A DNA stretch of 64,000 nucleotides from Chitinophagaceae bacterium (GTDB lineage: Bacteria; Bacteroidota; Bacteroidia; Chitinophagales; Chitinophagaceae): NCBI GenBank assembly GCA_947454235.1, contig CANGIY010000018.1:1-64000 (forward strand), in the 5' to 3' direction. Shown in pieces: positions 1 to 8,565 of the stretch. The notes beneath the pieces were generated by a model. It saw only the letters and a program-made list of their open reading frames with translations. It was not told the origin of the DNA and ran no database searches. The number at the start of each line of letters is the position of its first letter. The first letter of the stretch is position 1. The position numbers were made by a program, and so were the translations under genes.

Positions 1-930
1 GATAATGACGGCGGATATTTATTAGGTGGTATGTTAACTAATTTTCTTGGCGTTGGTACGACGGCGTTTATACGTTCCCAAATCATAAAAACTGATACAG
101 GAGGCAATGTTTTGTGGGATTGGAAAAGTGATTCTTTAAAATTGAGTTACGAGATCAAGGACATCATAAGAACCAAGGACAAAGGTTATCTATATTCTTG
201 CATGGGGCATGGATACATGGAAGGCACGGGTTTCCCAAGAACTAAAACTTTTATTCAAAAACTAGACAGCAATCGGGTTCCAGTTTGGTCGGATACTCTT
301 GGGATCTACTACCTAACAACTCCGGCAGATCCATTTGTCAGACTTTTTGAGCTTCCGGACAGTACGATTATCACTAGTTCTTCAGTTGTTGGTGGTTTTA
401 ACGACGATACACCACCCTACCTGCATACCTATGCCGGATTAATAAGATACCGACCTGACGGCAGTAAAATTTTCCACCATAAGTATTATCCTATTGACAC
501 TGCCGATGGAAACTCCAAAGAATATGATTTTAATAAGTGTACTGATGGGGGGTATATCATTGCGGGCATGCATGTAACAGATAGGTCCCAATTTGGCTGG
601 TTGGTTCGGGTTGATTCAAACGGGTGTTTGGGGTTAAATGATACAGGATGCCATAATCTTCATGCACCGCTTTTGCCTCAAGAACAATTGAGTGTACAAC
701 TCTACCCTAACCCTGCTACCACCTACATTAATTTAGACTTTACGCGCCTGCCACAGGGGCTTAAACTTGAATGCTACAACCCGCTCGGGCAATTGATTGA
801 TACAAGAAATGTAATCAACCAAACTGAAAGAATTGACCTCACCAACTGGTGCACCGGAATATATATTTATAAGGTGACCTATAACGGTATGGCACTGGCA
901 ACAGGGAAGTTTGTTAAAATGGGCGATTAG
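1..930 (+). CDS. Secreted protein with T9SS type A sorting domain (5' end cut by window)
   Basis: The frame is open from base 1 with no convincing start, so the N-terminus lies outside the window. The visible part repeats short segments of the type D-G-G-Y-x-x-x-G (at the left edge and near residue 185), which are typical of Bacteroidetes secreted beta-propeller-like proteins. The last 75 residues hold a T9SS type A sorting domain: 'LYPNPATTYINLDF', then a '-C-TGIYIYKV-' strand and a short 'GKFVKMGD' end. Such domains direct export across the outer membrane and are then cleaved, releasing the protein or attaching it to the surface. No catalytic motif is visible, so the function of the mature part is unknown. 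The gene ends at a strong hairpin terminator. Confidence 0.8.
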   Translation, partial: DNDGGYLLGGMLTNFLGVGTTAFIRSQIIKTDTGGNVLWDWKSDSLKLSYEIKDIIRTKDKGYLYSCMGHGYMEGTGFPRTKTFIQKLDSNRVPVWSDTLGIYYLTTPADPFVRLFELPDSTIITSSSVVGGFNDDTPPYLHTYAGLIRYRPDGSKIFHHKYYPIDTADGNSKEYDFNKCTDGGYIIAGMHVTDRSQFGWLVRVDSNGCLGLNDTGCHNLHAPLLPQEQLSVQLYPNPATTYINLDFTRLPQGLKLECYNPLGQLIDTRNVINQTERIDLTNWCTGIYIYKVTYNGMALATGKFVKMGD

Positions 931-958
931 AAAACACATTATTTATTTACTTGAATAC

Positions 959-984
959 AAAAGACACTTCTTGAAGTGTCTTTT
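959..984 (+). terminator. Rho-independent terminator
   Basis: A perfect 12-base inverted repeat (AAAAGACACTTC / GAAGTGTCTTTT, two-base loop) ends in a T-rich run, 29 bases after the stop of the T9SS protein gene. It probably ends that transcript; with A-runs on the other side it could also work in reverse, but there is no minus-strand gene to the right. The rest of the gap up to 1144 is AT-rich and shows nothing else I can support. Confidence 0.8.
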
Positions 985-1144
985 GTATTTTAATATTTTC
1001 GACTGTAAATAAAAAAAATGATAAAAAACGTGATTTAACGGTAGCAATCCCTATTTCTAGTTAGTAGATTTGTGAAGTAATCAACAAAAAACACGCTTGT
1101 TCAAAAACTCAACTTTTAAAAAAAATCTTTAAAACAAAATTTTT

Positions 1145-2260
1145 ATGCAACAACAGAAAAAAATCACTGCCGGCCAACTATATACCAGTTCTTCTACTCC
1201 GTGGATCAACCCCTTGCCTTTAACTGGTAATGGTAGTGCAATGACGATGGATGTTGAGCAAGTTAAAAGCACTGAGTATCCCGCAGTTGGTTTTAATCAG
1301 CATGTAAAAAAGAGCCGAAAACTAACAGGATTGGATTTTGATTCAATATTTGAATTGGCAAAGCGTGAGTTTTGGGAGCTTAGAGATGTTGAAAAAGTTG
1401 AAAAAGGATTTTTATTCATCAATGGTCGCGTAACCGACATGGAAGCTATAGTACTTACGATGGTTTCAACCGAAGCTGCTCAGGCACGCATAGGCATTCC
1501 CGAAACTTTCTTTGGTGTTGCAGTTGAAGTATTGGGCCCCGGCATTGCTGAAGTAATGACCAACGCAAAAAATGCCATCAACCAAAAACTAATTTATTCT
1601 TACAAACATGCCGCCACAGGTGAAAATGAGGCAGTCGTGTACCCTACTACATCCAACAAATCCCGCAAAATGACTGACACATTTGAGTCGATTGACTATA
1701 CACCTGTTTTGAGTACCGATCAATATTTCAAGACAGCCATTTCTATTGTAAAAAATGCACAAAAGAGTATTTTAATTGAAAACCTGACTATCACCGGCGA
1801 CAATAATCCTCATGCCTTTGCAATGATTGATCGCCTGTTGACTGCCATTTTAGAAAAACAAAAAGCAGGGCTTGAAGTAAAAATCATTTGCCGTTCTTTA
1901 TTGAAGTCTGATGCTAAACGCATAGTGATGCGCCTTAAAGACATGGGCTTTAATATGGACTGTGTGCGGCTTCAAAACAACGGTCAGGCGCGTAGTTTAA
2001 TTGTTGATGGTAAAGTTGTATTGATTGGTGGACAAGACCTTTCGGAACAATGCAACACAATAAATAGAAACCCTGGCATTCTGGTTGATAATGCAGGCAT
2101 TGGACAAGTATACTCAGGAGTTTTTAACACCGACTGGGCACTAAAAGCCACCAATATCATTGAAAGCAACGAAGAGATTTGTATCAATTGCACTGACGAA
2201 GAACGCAGGGCTGCCAACAAACAACAGTTGACCTGGAGCGAGTTGTTGGAAGTTATTTAA
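1145..2260 (+). CDS. Phospholipase D-fold protein with degenerate HKD motif
   Basis: The C-terminal half (about residues 190-345) reads like one phospholipase D-type domain: 'AISIVKNAQKSILIENLTIT', a helical linker, a strand 'LEVKIICRS', then the place where the catalytic HxKxxxxD motif should be. Here it is Q281-A-R283-SLIV-D288, so the histidine and lysine are replaced while the aspartate stays, and the following G-S/G-x-N segment is GGQDLSEQ. A phosphatidyl-histidine intermediate could not form, so the protein is probably non-catalytic, perhaps a binding protein. Residues 1-170 match nothing I recognise. There is no signal peptide, so it is likely cytoplasmic. It appears to be transcribed alone, between two terminators. 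The start ATG follows an A-rich leader without a clear Shine-Dalgarno sequence. Confidence 0.6.
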   Translation: MQQQKKITAGQLYTSSSTPWINPLPLTGNGSAMTMDVEQVKSTEYPAVGFNQHVKKSRKLTGLDFDSIFELAKREFWELRDVEKVEKGFLFINGRVTDMEAIVLTMVSTEAAQARIGIPETFFGVAVEVLGPGIAEVMTNAKNAINQKLIYSYKHAATGENEAVVYPTTSNKSRKMTDTFESIDYTPVLSTDQYFKTAISIVKNAQKSILIENLTITGDNNPHAFAMIDRLLTAILEKQKAGLEVKIICRSLLKSDAKRIVMRLKDMGFNMDCVRLQNNGQARSLIVDGKVVLIGGQDLSEQCNTINRNPGILVDNAGIGQVYSGVFNTDWALKATNIIESNEEICINCTDEERRAANKQQLTWSELLEVI

Positions 2261-2289
2261 TTCAAGTTTTTATACCTCAATATAATTAG

Positions 2290-2325
2290 CGCACAGTGGT
2301 TGATAAAGACACTGTGCGTTTTTAT
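2290..2325 (+). terminator. Rho-independent terminator
   Basis: A 9-base perfect stem (CGCACAGTG / CACTGTGCG, 11-base loop) is followed by TTTTTATT, 30 bases after the stop of the PLD-like gene. Confidence 0.85.
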
Positions 2326-2369
2326 TATGTACCCCAACCCAAACCAAAAGAAGTTGCTCATTTTTTGGC

Positions 2370-2377
2370 TACTTTTG
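2370..2377 (+). promoter_or_regulatory. Bacteroidetes -7 promoter element (TACTTTTG)
   Basis: TACTTTTG fits the Bacteroidetes sigma-ABfr -7 consensus TAnnTTTG and lies 14 bases before the ATG of the flavoprotein gene. A clear -33 TTTG at the usual 19-base spacing is not seen, so this is a half-match. Confidence 0.5.
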
Positions 2378-2390
2378 CCACACACGATTC

Positions 2391-3644
2391 ATGAGCATTA
2401 AGGAAATTCAAACAGGAGCTATTATAATAGGAGCTGGACCGGCAGGTTGCGGCACCTCATTCCAGCTTTCTAAAAAAAAGATTGCTCATGTAGTTATAGA
2501 AAAAGCGACATTTCCCCGCGATAAAATATGTGGAGATGCCTGCGGATCAAAAGGTGCTGAAGTGGTGCGAAGAGCCAACCCTCAATGGTACGACGAACTC
2601 ATAGCCCACCCTTCACTGTTACCTATAATGGGGCTTTCGTTTTATGCACCCAATGGCAACGGAGTACATTTTTCTTTTGGCGATCACCAAATTAAGAACA
2701 AGGCAGTTCCCATGTTCACCATGCCGAGGTTAGAACTCGACAACTTTCTTTTCTCTAAACTTCCTAGCGACTATTGTACAATATTACAAGGTGCAACAGT
2801 TGAAAAGGTAGAGAAAAATGGGAACACCTATTCGGTTACAGTTAGGCACAACGGCACAACATATTTATATACTTCTCCTGCCCTCATAGGTGCCGACGGA
2901 GAAAAAAGTATTGTAGCGCGAAAATTTTTGCCTAGACCTGAAGGCGTTAAAGCCAATGCAGTAGGACTTAGGGCTTACTATTCAGGAATTACGGGCTACG
3001 AACAACCGAACTATATAGAATTGCATTTTTTACCCGAACTGGTTCCGGGGTATTTATGGATATTTCCTTTACCTGATGGGCGTGCAAATGTGGGTGTGGG
3101 TATGATGAGTTCAATTGTACGTAAGGAACGCATCAATTTGAAAGAAAAGATGATTTACGCCATCAACCATAATCCGAAGTTGCGCGAGCGATTTAAAAAT
3201 GCAGTGATGGAAGACAAGATACATGGCTGGGGGCTTTCGCTGGCAATGCAACAACAATTGATGTCGGGCGATGGACTTATGTTGACTGGTGATGCTGCGG
3301 CACTCATTGACCCATCGACGGGTGAAGGCATTGGAAATGCACTGTATAGTGGCATGATGGCGGGCGATGCAGTTGAAAAATGCTATTCCCAAAACAATTT
3401 CACTGCAGGCTTCATAAAGCAAGTGTATGATAATGATTTCTATCAAAGATTTGGCACTGAACTCAAATTGAGTGCCATACAACATAAAATGAGCTACTAC
3501 CCTAAGTTTATAAACTGGGTGGTGAACAAAACAATGAAAAGTCCATCACTGAAAGAAACCCTGAATAGAATGCTTTGGGATGAAGAAGCGAGAAAACAAC
3601 TCAGCAAACCGTCATTTTATTTGAAAATACTGCTGAATAAGTAG
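2391..3644 (+). CDS. FAD-dependent oxidoreductase, geranylgeranyl reductase family
   Basis: A 417-residue flavoprotein of the geranylgeranyl reductase/PHBH type. The N-terminal Rossmann motif GAGPAGCG (about residues 15-22) binds ADP of FAD, followed by 'VVIEKATFPRDKICGDACGS', which is the family's typical 'FPRxKxCGxA/G' segment. The second FAD motif 'LTGDAAALIDPSTGEGIGNAL' sits near residue 300. Such enzymes reduce isoprenoid chains of lipids or quinones, or halogenate or hydroxylate; the substrate cannot be told from the sequence. There is no signal peptide or clear membrane anchor. The MFS transporter gene begins 54 bases downstream on the same strand with no terminator seen between, so the two may be co-transcribed. 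Confidence 0.8.
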   Translation: MSIKEIQTGAIIIGAGPAGCGTSFQLSKKKIAHVVIEKATFPRDKICGDACGSKGAEVVRRANPQWYDELIAHPSLLPIMGLSFYAPNGNGVHFSFGDHQIKNKAVPMFTMPRLELDNFLFSKLPSDYCTILQGATVEKVEKNGNTYSVTVRHNGTTYLYTSPALIGADGEKSIVARKFLPRPEGVKANAVGLRAYYSGITGYEQPNYIELHFLPELVPGYLWIFPLPDGRANVGVGMMSSIVRKERINLKEKMIYAINHNPKLRERFKNAVMEDKIHGWGLSLAMQQQLMSGDGLMLTGDAAALIDPSTGEGIGNALYSGMMAGDAVEKCYSQNNFTAGFIKQVYDNDFYQRFGTELKLSAIQHKMSYYPKFINWVVNKTMKSPSLKETLNRMLWDEEARKQLSKPSFYLKILLNK

Positions 3645-3698
3645 TTGAATTGCATTTACCCCTAACTTTACCCGTTCCCCTTTTTTAATTTTTGTTCT

Positions 3699-4988
3699 AT
3701 GTCTGCTGAAAAGCGTACCGCCGCTATATGGTTTATATTGGTTACTATCCTGATTGATGTGATTGGGCTGGGCATTATTATACCTGTGCTTCCAAGGCTC
3801 ATTCAGCAACTCAATGGTGTTGATATAGCCAAGGCATCACAAATTGGTAGCTGGTTGTTGTTTGCTTATGCGATTATGCAATTTTTGTTCTCACCTATTA
3901 TTGGTGGACTGAGCGACAAATATGGCAGGCGCCCTGTGCTACTTCTGGCACTGGCAGGTTTTGGTGTCGATTATTTTGTTCAGGCATTTTCGCCCACACT
4001 CGCCATATTATTTTTTGGTAGAATAGTTGCCGGTATAACGGGTGCCAGTTTTACAACCGCATCAGCCTACATTGCCGATATCTCTCAACCCAATGAAAAA
4101 GCCAAAAACTTCGGGATGATAGGCGCAGCCTTCGGGATAGGATTTATTATTGGTCCGTTGCTGGGTGTTGTATGTAGTTCTTTGGGCAAATCAATGGGCA
4201 CCATTTGGGGGCTCGATGCCGAAATCAGATTGCCATTTATTGCTGCCGGTCTGTTTTGTTTCGTGAACCTCGCCTTTGGCTTTTTCGTTTTGCCCGAATC
4301 ACTGAAACCTGAAAACCGCCGCCCTTTCGACTGGAAGCGCGCCAACCCTGTTGGCTCTCTTTTACAAATCAAGAAGTACCCTATTGTGTTGGGATTGATG
4401 TTTTCCATGTTCCTCATTTATTTAGCCAGCCATGCTGTGCAAAGTAACTGGAGCTACTACACTACTTATAAATTCAACTGGTCAATTAAACAAGTTGGTT
4501 TCTCGCTTACTATGTTTGGTCTGTTTGTGTCGCTTGTACAAGGCGGTCTTATACGTGTTGCAGTACCCAAGCTGGGTGAAAACCGCGCAGTGTTTTTAGG
4601 TTTAGCCATGTATGGACTGGGTATGGCTCTATTTGCCATTTCCAACACTGAACTGCAATTGTATGCTTCATTAATTATTTATTGCCTGGGTGGCATAGGT
4701 GGTCCTACACTACAGGGCATTATGTCTAATCAGGTTCCGCCTAATGCACAGGGAGAGCTACAGGGTGCTATGACGAGTTTAATGAGCTTTACGTCGTTCA
4801 TAGGCCCACTGATTATGAACAACATTTTCTATTATTTCACCACACCCGCCGCGCCGTTCAAGTTTCCTGCGGCACCTTTTGCGTTAGCTGCAATATTGAT
4901 TTTTATTGCCATTGTACTTTCTATTCCCGCACTTAAACGGGCCCAAAAAAACAAGGTAAGCCACCAGGCAGAAACAATAGAATCTTAA
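3699..4988 (+). CDS. MFS transporter, TetA-like DHA1 drug:H+ antiporter family
   Basis: A 429-residue protein with about 12 hydrophobic segments. Between helices 2 and 3 is the MFS motif A 'GGLSDKYGRRPVLL', and helix 5 contains a motif-C-like stretch 'GAAFGIGFIIGPLLGVVCSS'. The N-terminal 'LVTILIDVIGLGIIIPVLPRLI' is very like TetA/TCR1.2 proteins, which export tetracyclines or other small molecules from the cytoplasm using the proton gradient. The loop after helix 6 is the usual longer cytoplasmic linker. A tetracycline role cannot be inferred from family alone. The stop codon overlaps the stop of the convergent glycosyltransferase gene by four bases. Confidence 0.85.
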   Translation: MSAEKRTAAIWFILVTILIDVIGLGIIIPVLPRLIQQLNGVDIAKASQIGSWLLFAYAIMQFLFSPIIGGLSDKYGRRPVLLLALAGFGVDYFVQAFSPTLAILFFGRIVAGITGASFTTASAYIADISQPNEKAKNFGMIGAAFGIGFIIGPLLGVVCSSLGKSMGTIWGLDAEIRLPFIAAGLFCFVNLAFGFFVLPESLKPENRRPFDWKRANPVGSLLQIKKYPIVLGLMFSMFLIYLASHAVQSNWSYYTTYKFNWSIKQVGFSLTMFGLFVSLVQGGLIRVAVPKLGENRAVFLGLAMYGLGMALFAISNTELQLYASLIIYCLGGIGGPTLQGIMSNQVPPNAQGELQGAMTSLMSFTSFIGPLIMNNIFYYFTTPAAPFKFPAAPFALAAILIFIAIVLSIPALKRAQKNKVSHQAETIES

Positions 4989-5758
4989 TCTTTCAGCGAC
5001 TTAAGCACGTGCTTTAATAAACTACCAGCAATTAAAAGCGGTAGGAATGGTAAGAATATGGGGAATCTCACTGCCAAACGGGTGTATGCCCTTATTTCTC
5101 CTTTCCGCATTGCCCACTTGTTGCTACTAATTCCCCCCTGGGTCGTGAACATCCTATAGATCTGTGTCAACGGAAAGTTGACCATGTATATGCCATATTG
5201 GTACCCATAACGCAATGCGAAATCATAGTCTTCGGTGTAGCGCATGGTGGGCTCAAATCTAAAATCAGGTCGATTGCAGGCTATCAGACATGAAGTGGCA
5301 ACCCTGTTACCCGGCAGTAGTTTATGGAAGCCGAATTCTTCCAGGTATTCTTTGCCACTCAATGGCATCTTTGAAAGTTCCTGTAATGTAAAAGGGTGGA
5401 AAATAACCTGCGGCATTGTCGCAGAACCGCCAATCAGCTTATTGAGCAACCAAAGTTTATCGGTATGCCAGGTGTCATCGGCGTCTAAAAAAGCAACGTA
5501 GTCACCTGTAGCAGCATCCCAGCCATTATTGCGGGTAATGGAGCTACCCGAGTTTTTCGAATTTTGAAGTATTTTAATGCTTTGTCCGAATTGTTTCTGT
5601 AATAAAGCTACAGTGCCATCGGAACTACAATCATCAACGACAATTACTTCAAAGGGCGTGTAGCTTTGACCTAGCACAGATTCAACAGTGCGCACAATGG
5701 TTTTCGCAGCATTGAAAGCCGGAACAATCACCGAAAACTGTACACCCTTTTTATCCAT
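4985..5758 (-). CDS. Glycosyltransferase family 2
   Basis: A GT-A fold transferase of about 257 residues. The N-terminus 'FSVIVPAFNAAKTIVRTVESVLGQSY' is the classic GT2 beginning, followed by 'VVDDCSSDGT' and the metal/nucleotide-binding DAD-type motif 'VAFLDADDTW' near residue 90. The C-terminal end is hydrophobic (LPFLPLLIAGSLLKHVL), perhaps a membrane association helix. GT2 enzymes move a sugar from a nucleotide donor to surface polysaccharides, lipids or proteins; donor and acceptor are not predictable here. I chose the ATG at 5758, since the four-codon longer form would need a TTG. A TACATTTG element on the minus strand (5768-5775) may be its promoter. It stands alone, convergent with the MFS gene. 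Confidence 0.85.
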   Translation of the reverse strand: MDKKGVQFSVIVPAFNAAKTIVRTVESVLGQSYTPFEVIVVDDCSSDGTVALLQKQFGQSIKILQNSKNSGSSITRNNGWDAATGDYVAFLDADDTWHTDKLWLLNKLIGGSATMPQVIFHPFTLQELSKMPLSGKEYLEEFGFHKLLPGNRVATSCLIACNRPDFRFEPTMRYTEDYDFALRYGYQYGIYMVNFPLTQIYRMFTTQGGISSNKWAMRKGEIRAYTRLAVRFPIFLPFLPLLIAGSLLKHVLKSLKD

Positions 5759-5904
5759 GTTACCCAACAAATGTAAAGTTAAATGCTATGCTATAAAAAT
5801 AACCGCGAATAGCGGATAATATCGACTACGAATAACACCTGACGACAACAAATAAATATACATTTTTAATCAATTTTATATCTTTGAGCCAAAGAAAAAA
5901 CAGA

Positions 5905-7218
5905 ATGAAGAAAATTTCACTATCCTTTCTATTAGGAGCCTCAGCAATATTGTATAGCTGCGGCGGCGGAGATCAAAAAACAACTGCAACACAAAATCCA
6001 ACTGATAATACAATTGATTCAGTACTGTTGCTTTCTGATGTCCATTTAAGCGTTTCGTTTTCTATAAATCGCAGTTCGTCAGCTACCTACTACGGTAACT
6101 ATAACGGCGCAGAAGTAGATTGTGATACTACCCAACTGAAGTATTTACAAGATGAACTTGCAGCGAAATATGCAAACATGAAATACGCTGTTTGTGCGGG
6201 TGACTTCAACGGACATTATAATGGCACAAAAACTCAGGCTGTAATGAAGGATCAGATGGGGAGAATTTACAACTGTCTTAAAACTGCCATACCCGGCGTA
6301 ACGGTTATTCCGGCTATGGGGAACAATGACTTTTCAAATGACTACGTGATTGATACTTTCTCATACCAGAATTTTTATGACTTGTTCGTAAAACAACTCA
6401 ACCCAAAAGATATAACCCGCGAAAATTTCAAAGGCTATTATGCTTACGACTGCAATGCTGATTTTAGAATCATTGTTTTGAATACGGTTATGTTTGATAA
6501 CTACTACAGTTCTTCGTGGCTCATGAACGCCATAGAAAGTGCAGATAAAAATTACTTCAATATTATACAGGAGCAAGCACAAAACCAGTTAAAATGGCTG
6601 GCAAAAACACTTGAAGAAAGCAAGGGCAAGAAAGTATGGTTGTTGTATCACATACCACCAGGCAACAACCGTTACGCATCTCATGGCGACAACGTTGCAT
6701 TCTGGGACACAACTCAAAACTATAAGGAAGTGTTTGATTCGTTGGTGTTTACTTATAAAGATATTATCAAAGCACAAATTGGTGGACACTCACACATGGA
6801 CGACTACATGGCTTATGTAAATAACCTAACCGATCTTAAAGTGTACAATTACATTCACATTGCCCCGGGCATGTGTGCCAATCACTATAACAACCCCGCT
6901 TTCCAGATGTTGAAATTAGACAGTGACAAGCACCTGAACGACATCAGAACGCACTACTTGAGTTTTGGACCCGTTAAGTGGCAGCAATACGATTTCACTC
7001 AGCCATCGGGTTTCAATAAACCTTTGAACAACGAGTTCTTCGAGCAAGCCCTCAAGTTGTCGAAAACACCTGGCACACCTGAATATACCAGCTTTATGAC
7101 TAATTACTTCAACCTCTATTACACGTTTGATTCTGCTGCTATGGCTACACAGTCGGGCTACCAACAATATGAAAATGCCTTCTTGGGCACAACTATTGTC
7201 AATAATGGCAGGAAATAA
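5905..7218 (+). CDS. Lipoprotein metallophosphoesterase, acid sphingomyelinase-like
   Basis: A 437-residue exported phosphodiesterase. The N-terminus is a lipoprotein signal peptide (MKKISLSFLLGASAILYSC) with a lipobox Cys followed by GGGD, so it is likely anchored in the outer or inner membrane. The calcineurin-like metal-binding motifs appear in order: 'LLLSDVHLS' (D-x-H), 'VCAGDFNGH' (GD), 'AMGNNDF' (GNxD, asparagine-rich in place of GNHD), 'WLLYHIPPG' (H) and 'AQIGGHSHMDDY' (GHxH). This arrangement with long inserts resembles acid sphingomyelinase-like phosphodiesterases, which cleave phosphodiesters of lipids or nucleotides. I chose the ATG at 5905 because the lipobox spacing is then right; seven further upstream codons are open from a TTG. 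Its stop is directly followed by the stop of the convergent DUF58 gene. Confidence 0.75.
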   Translation: MKKISLSFLLGASAILYSCGGGDQKTTATQNPTDNTIDSVLLLSDVHLSVSFSINRSSSATYYGNYNGAEVDCDTTQLKYLQDELAAKYANMKYAVCAGDFNGHYNGTKTQAVMKDQMGRIYNCLKTAIPGVTVIPAMGNNDFSNDYVIDTFSYQNFYDLFVKQLNPKDITRENFKGYYAYDCNADFRIIVLNTVMFDNYYSSSWLMNAIESADKNYFNIIQEQAQNQLKWLAKTLEESKGKKVWLLYHIPPGNNRYASHGDNVAFWDTTQNYKEVFDSLVFTYKDIIKAQIGGHSHMDDYMAYVNNLTDLKVYNYIHIAPGMCANHYNNPAFQMLKLDSDKHLNDIRTHYLSFGPVKWQQYDFTQPSGFNKPLNNEFFEQALKLSKTPGTPEYTSFMTNYFNLYYTFDSAAMATQSGYQQYENAFLGTTIVNNGRK

Positions 7219-8544
7219 TTATATTTTTTGAACTGCTTTTAGCTCCAAATATTTACTGATGACATCGGTGCTTAATCGCGCCGGTGTCGTTAGTATGGAG
7301 ACAATACCATGGCGGCGAAGCTCTTTTACAATGAGTTTCTTTTCAAGCACAAACTGGTCGGCGATGGTCTTGATGTAAATTCCTTCGGTGTTTTCGGGCT
7401 GTTGTTCCTTGATTTGATTAATGAGTGTATTTTCAAAAAACACAACGCATAAAAGGTGCATTTTTGATAGCATTACCAAGTGTGGCAACTGGCGTTTCAA
7501 ACCCGAAAGCGATTCGTAATTAGTGAATAACAGCATGAAAGTCCGTTGTTTCAGTTGCTTTCTTACAGCTAACAGTACCGCTTCGTAGTCTGTTTCCTTG
7601 AAATCAGTTTTTTGAGCATATAGCGTTTCTATCATTTTCTGCATGTGCCCCGGGCGGTTGTCGGCTGGCAACAATTTGTCTGGCACATTCGAAAACGTAA
7701 ATAACCCCGCTTTGTCCTGTTTTTGAATTGCTGCATTCATCAACGAAAGAGCAGCATTGATAGAATGGTCGAGCAATGTGAGTCCGTCGAACGGCATTTT
7801 CATGTTGCGCCCTTTGTCAATGAGGCAGTAAATTTCTTGCCTGCGGGTATCTGTATAGGTATTCACCATCAGGTTGCTGGAACGGGCGGTAGCCTTCCAG
7901 TTAATGGTCCTAACGTCATCACCTTTTACATATTCTTTGATTTTCTCAAACTCCAGACTATGCCCCAGCCTTCGTACCCTGCTGGTTTGCCCGTCAGGCG
8001 CATACTCCCTGTTTACTGCATTCAATCGGTAACGGGTTTCTTTTCTGAAAATGGGATACACTTTGGCAACTGTCTCTCCTTCAAACTCATAGCATCGCTC
8101 CAGTATTCGCAAAGGAGATTTGAGGTAACATAGTACTTTCCCGAAATGGTATTCGCCACGAGAAGTAGGATTCAAAGTGTAATTTATCGTTTCCGGCCTG
8201 CCGCTCAATACCTTTATGTGTTTTTCAAAATCCCTGATCTGGCACTGCACAGGTAATTCATCTATCAATATTACATTGGCAGCAAACGGGTATGAGCTCG
8301 CTAAAACAATACTGATTTCGTTGGGTGAACCAATCTCCATCAACTTCTCCATTTGGCGCTCTCCCTTCAACCGACCGCCAGTACCAAATAATAGTAGTGC
8401 ATCAATAAGTGTTACTACTGTCAATGTTGCCAGCATGACTAAAGAAATACCTTTAAAACTTAATAGCGCAAATGCGATTACAGCACCGAATACCAAGTAA
8501 AACAGTACTGAAAACCTGAACGCTAAAAAGAATTTCCGTAACAC
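7219..8544 (-). CDS. DUF58 domain protein of MoxR cluster
   Basis: A 441-residue protein with two N-terminal membrane helices (about residues 8-50) and a large cytoplasmic part. The DUF58 signature is present around residue 200: 'GDDVRTINWKATARSSNLMVNTYTD', followed by a vWA-like fold 'YCLIDKGRNM' in which the MIDAS DxSxS is replaced by DKGRN. DUF58 proteins are encoded beside MoxR AAA ATPases and are thought to be their partners in maturing or inserting metal or cofactors in periplasmic or membrane complexes. The start is a GTG. It is last in a minus-strand set of five genes (12600 to 7219); the gap to the MoxR gene is 21 bases. Confidence 0.85.
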   Translation of the reverse strand: MLRKFFLAFRFSVLFYLVFGAVIAFALLSFKGISLVMLATLTVVTLIDALLLFGTGGRLKGERQMEKLMEIGSPNEISIVLASSYPFAANVILIDELPVQCQIRDFEKHIKVLSGRPETINYTLNPTSRGEYHFGKVLCYLKSPLRILERCYEFEGETVAKVYPIFRKETRYRLNAVNREYAPDGQTSRVRRLGHSLEFEKIKEYVKGDDVRTINWKATARSSNLMVNTYTDTRRQEIYCLIDKGRNMKMPFDGLTLLDHSINAALSLMNAAIQKQDKAGLFTFSNVPDKLLPADNRPGHMQKMIETLYAQKTDFKETDYEAVLLAVRKQLKQRTFMLLFTNYESLSGLKRQLPHLVMLSKMHLLCVVFFENTLINQIKEQQPENTEGIYIKTIADQFVLEKKLIVKELRRHGIVSILTTPARLSTDVISKYLELKAVQKI

Positions 8545-8565
8545 TATAAATGTGATTTGATGATT

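Noticed and set aside
6361-6820. Short frames opposite to the phosphodiesterase gene
   Set aside because: They overlap strongly supported coding sequence with intact motifs; no separate support.
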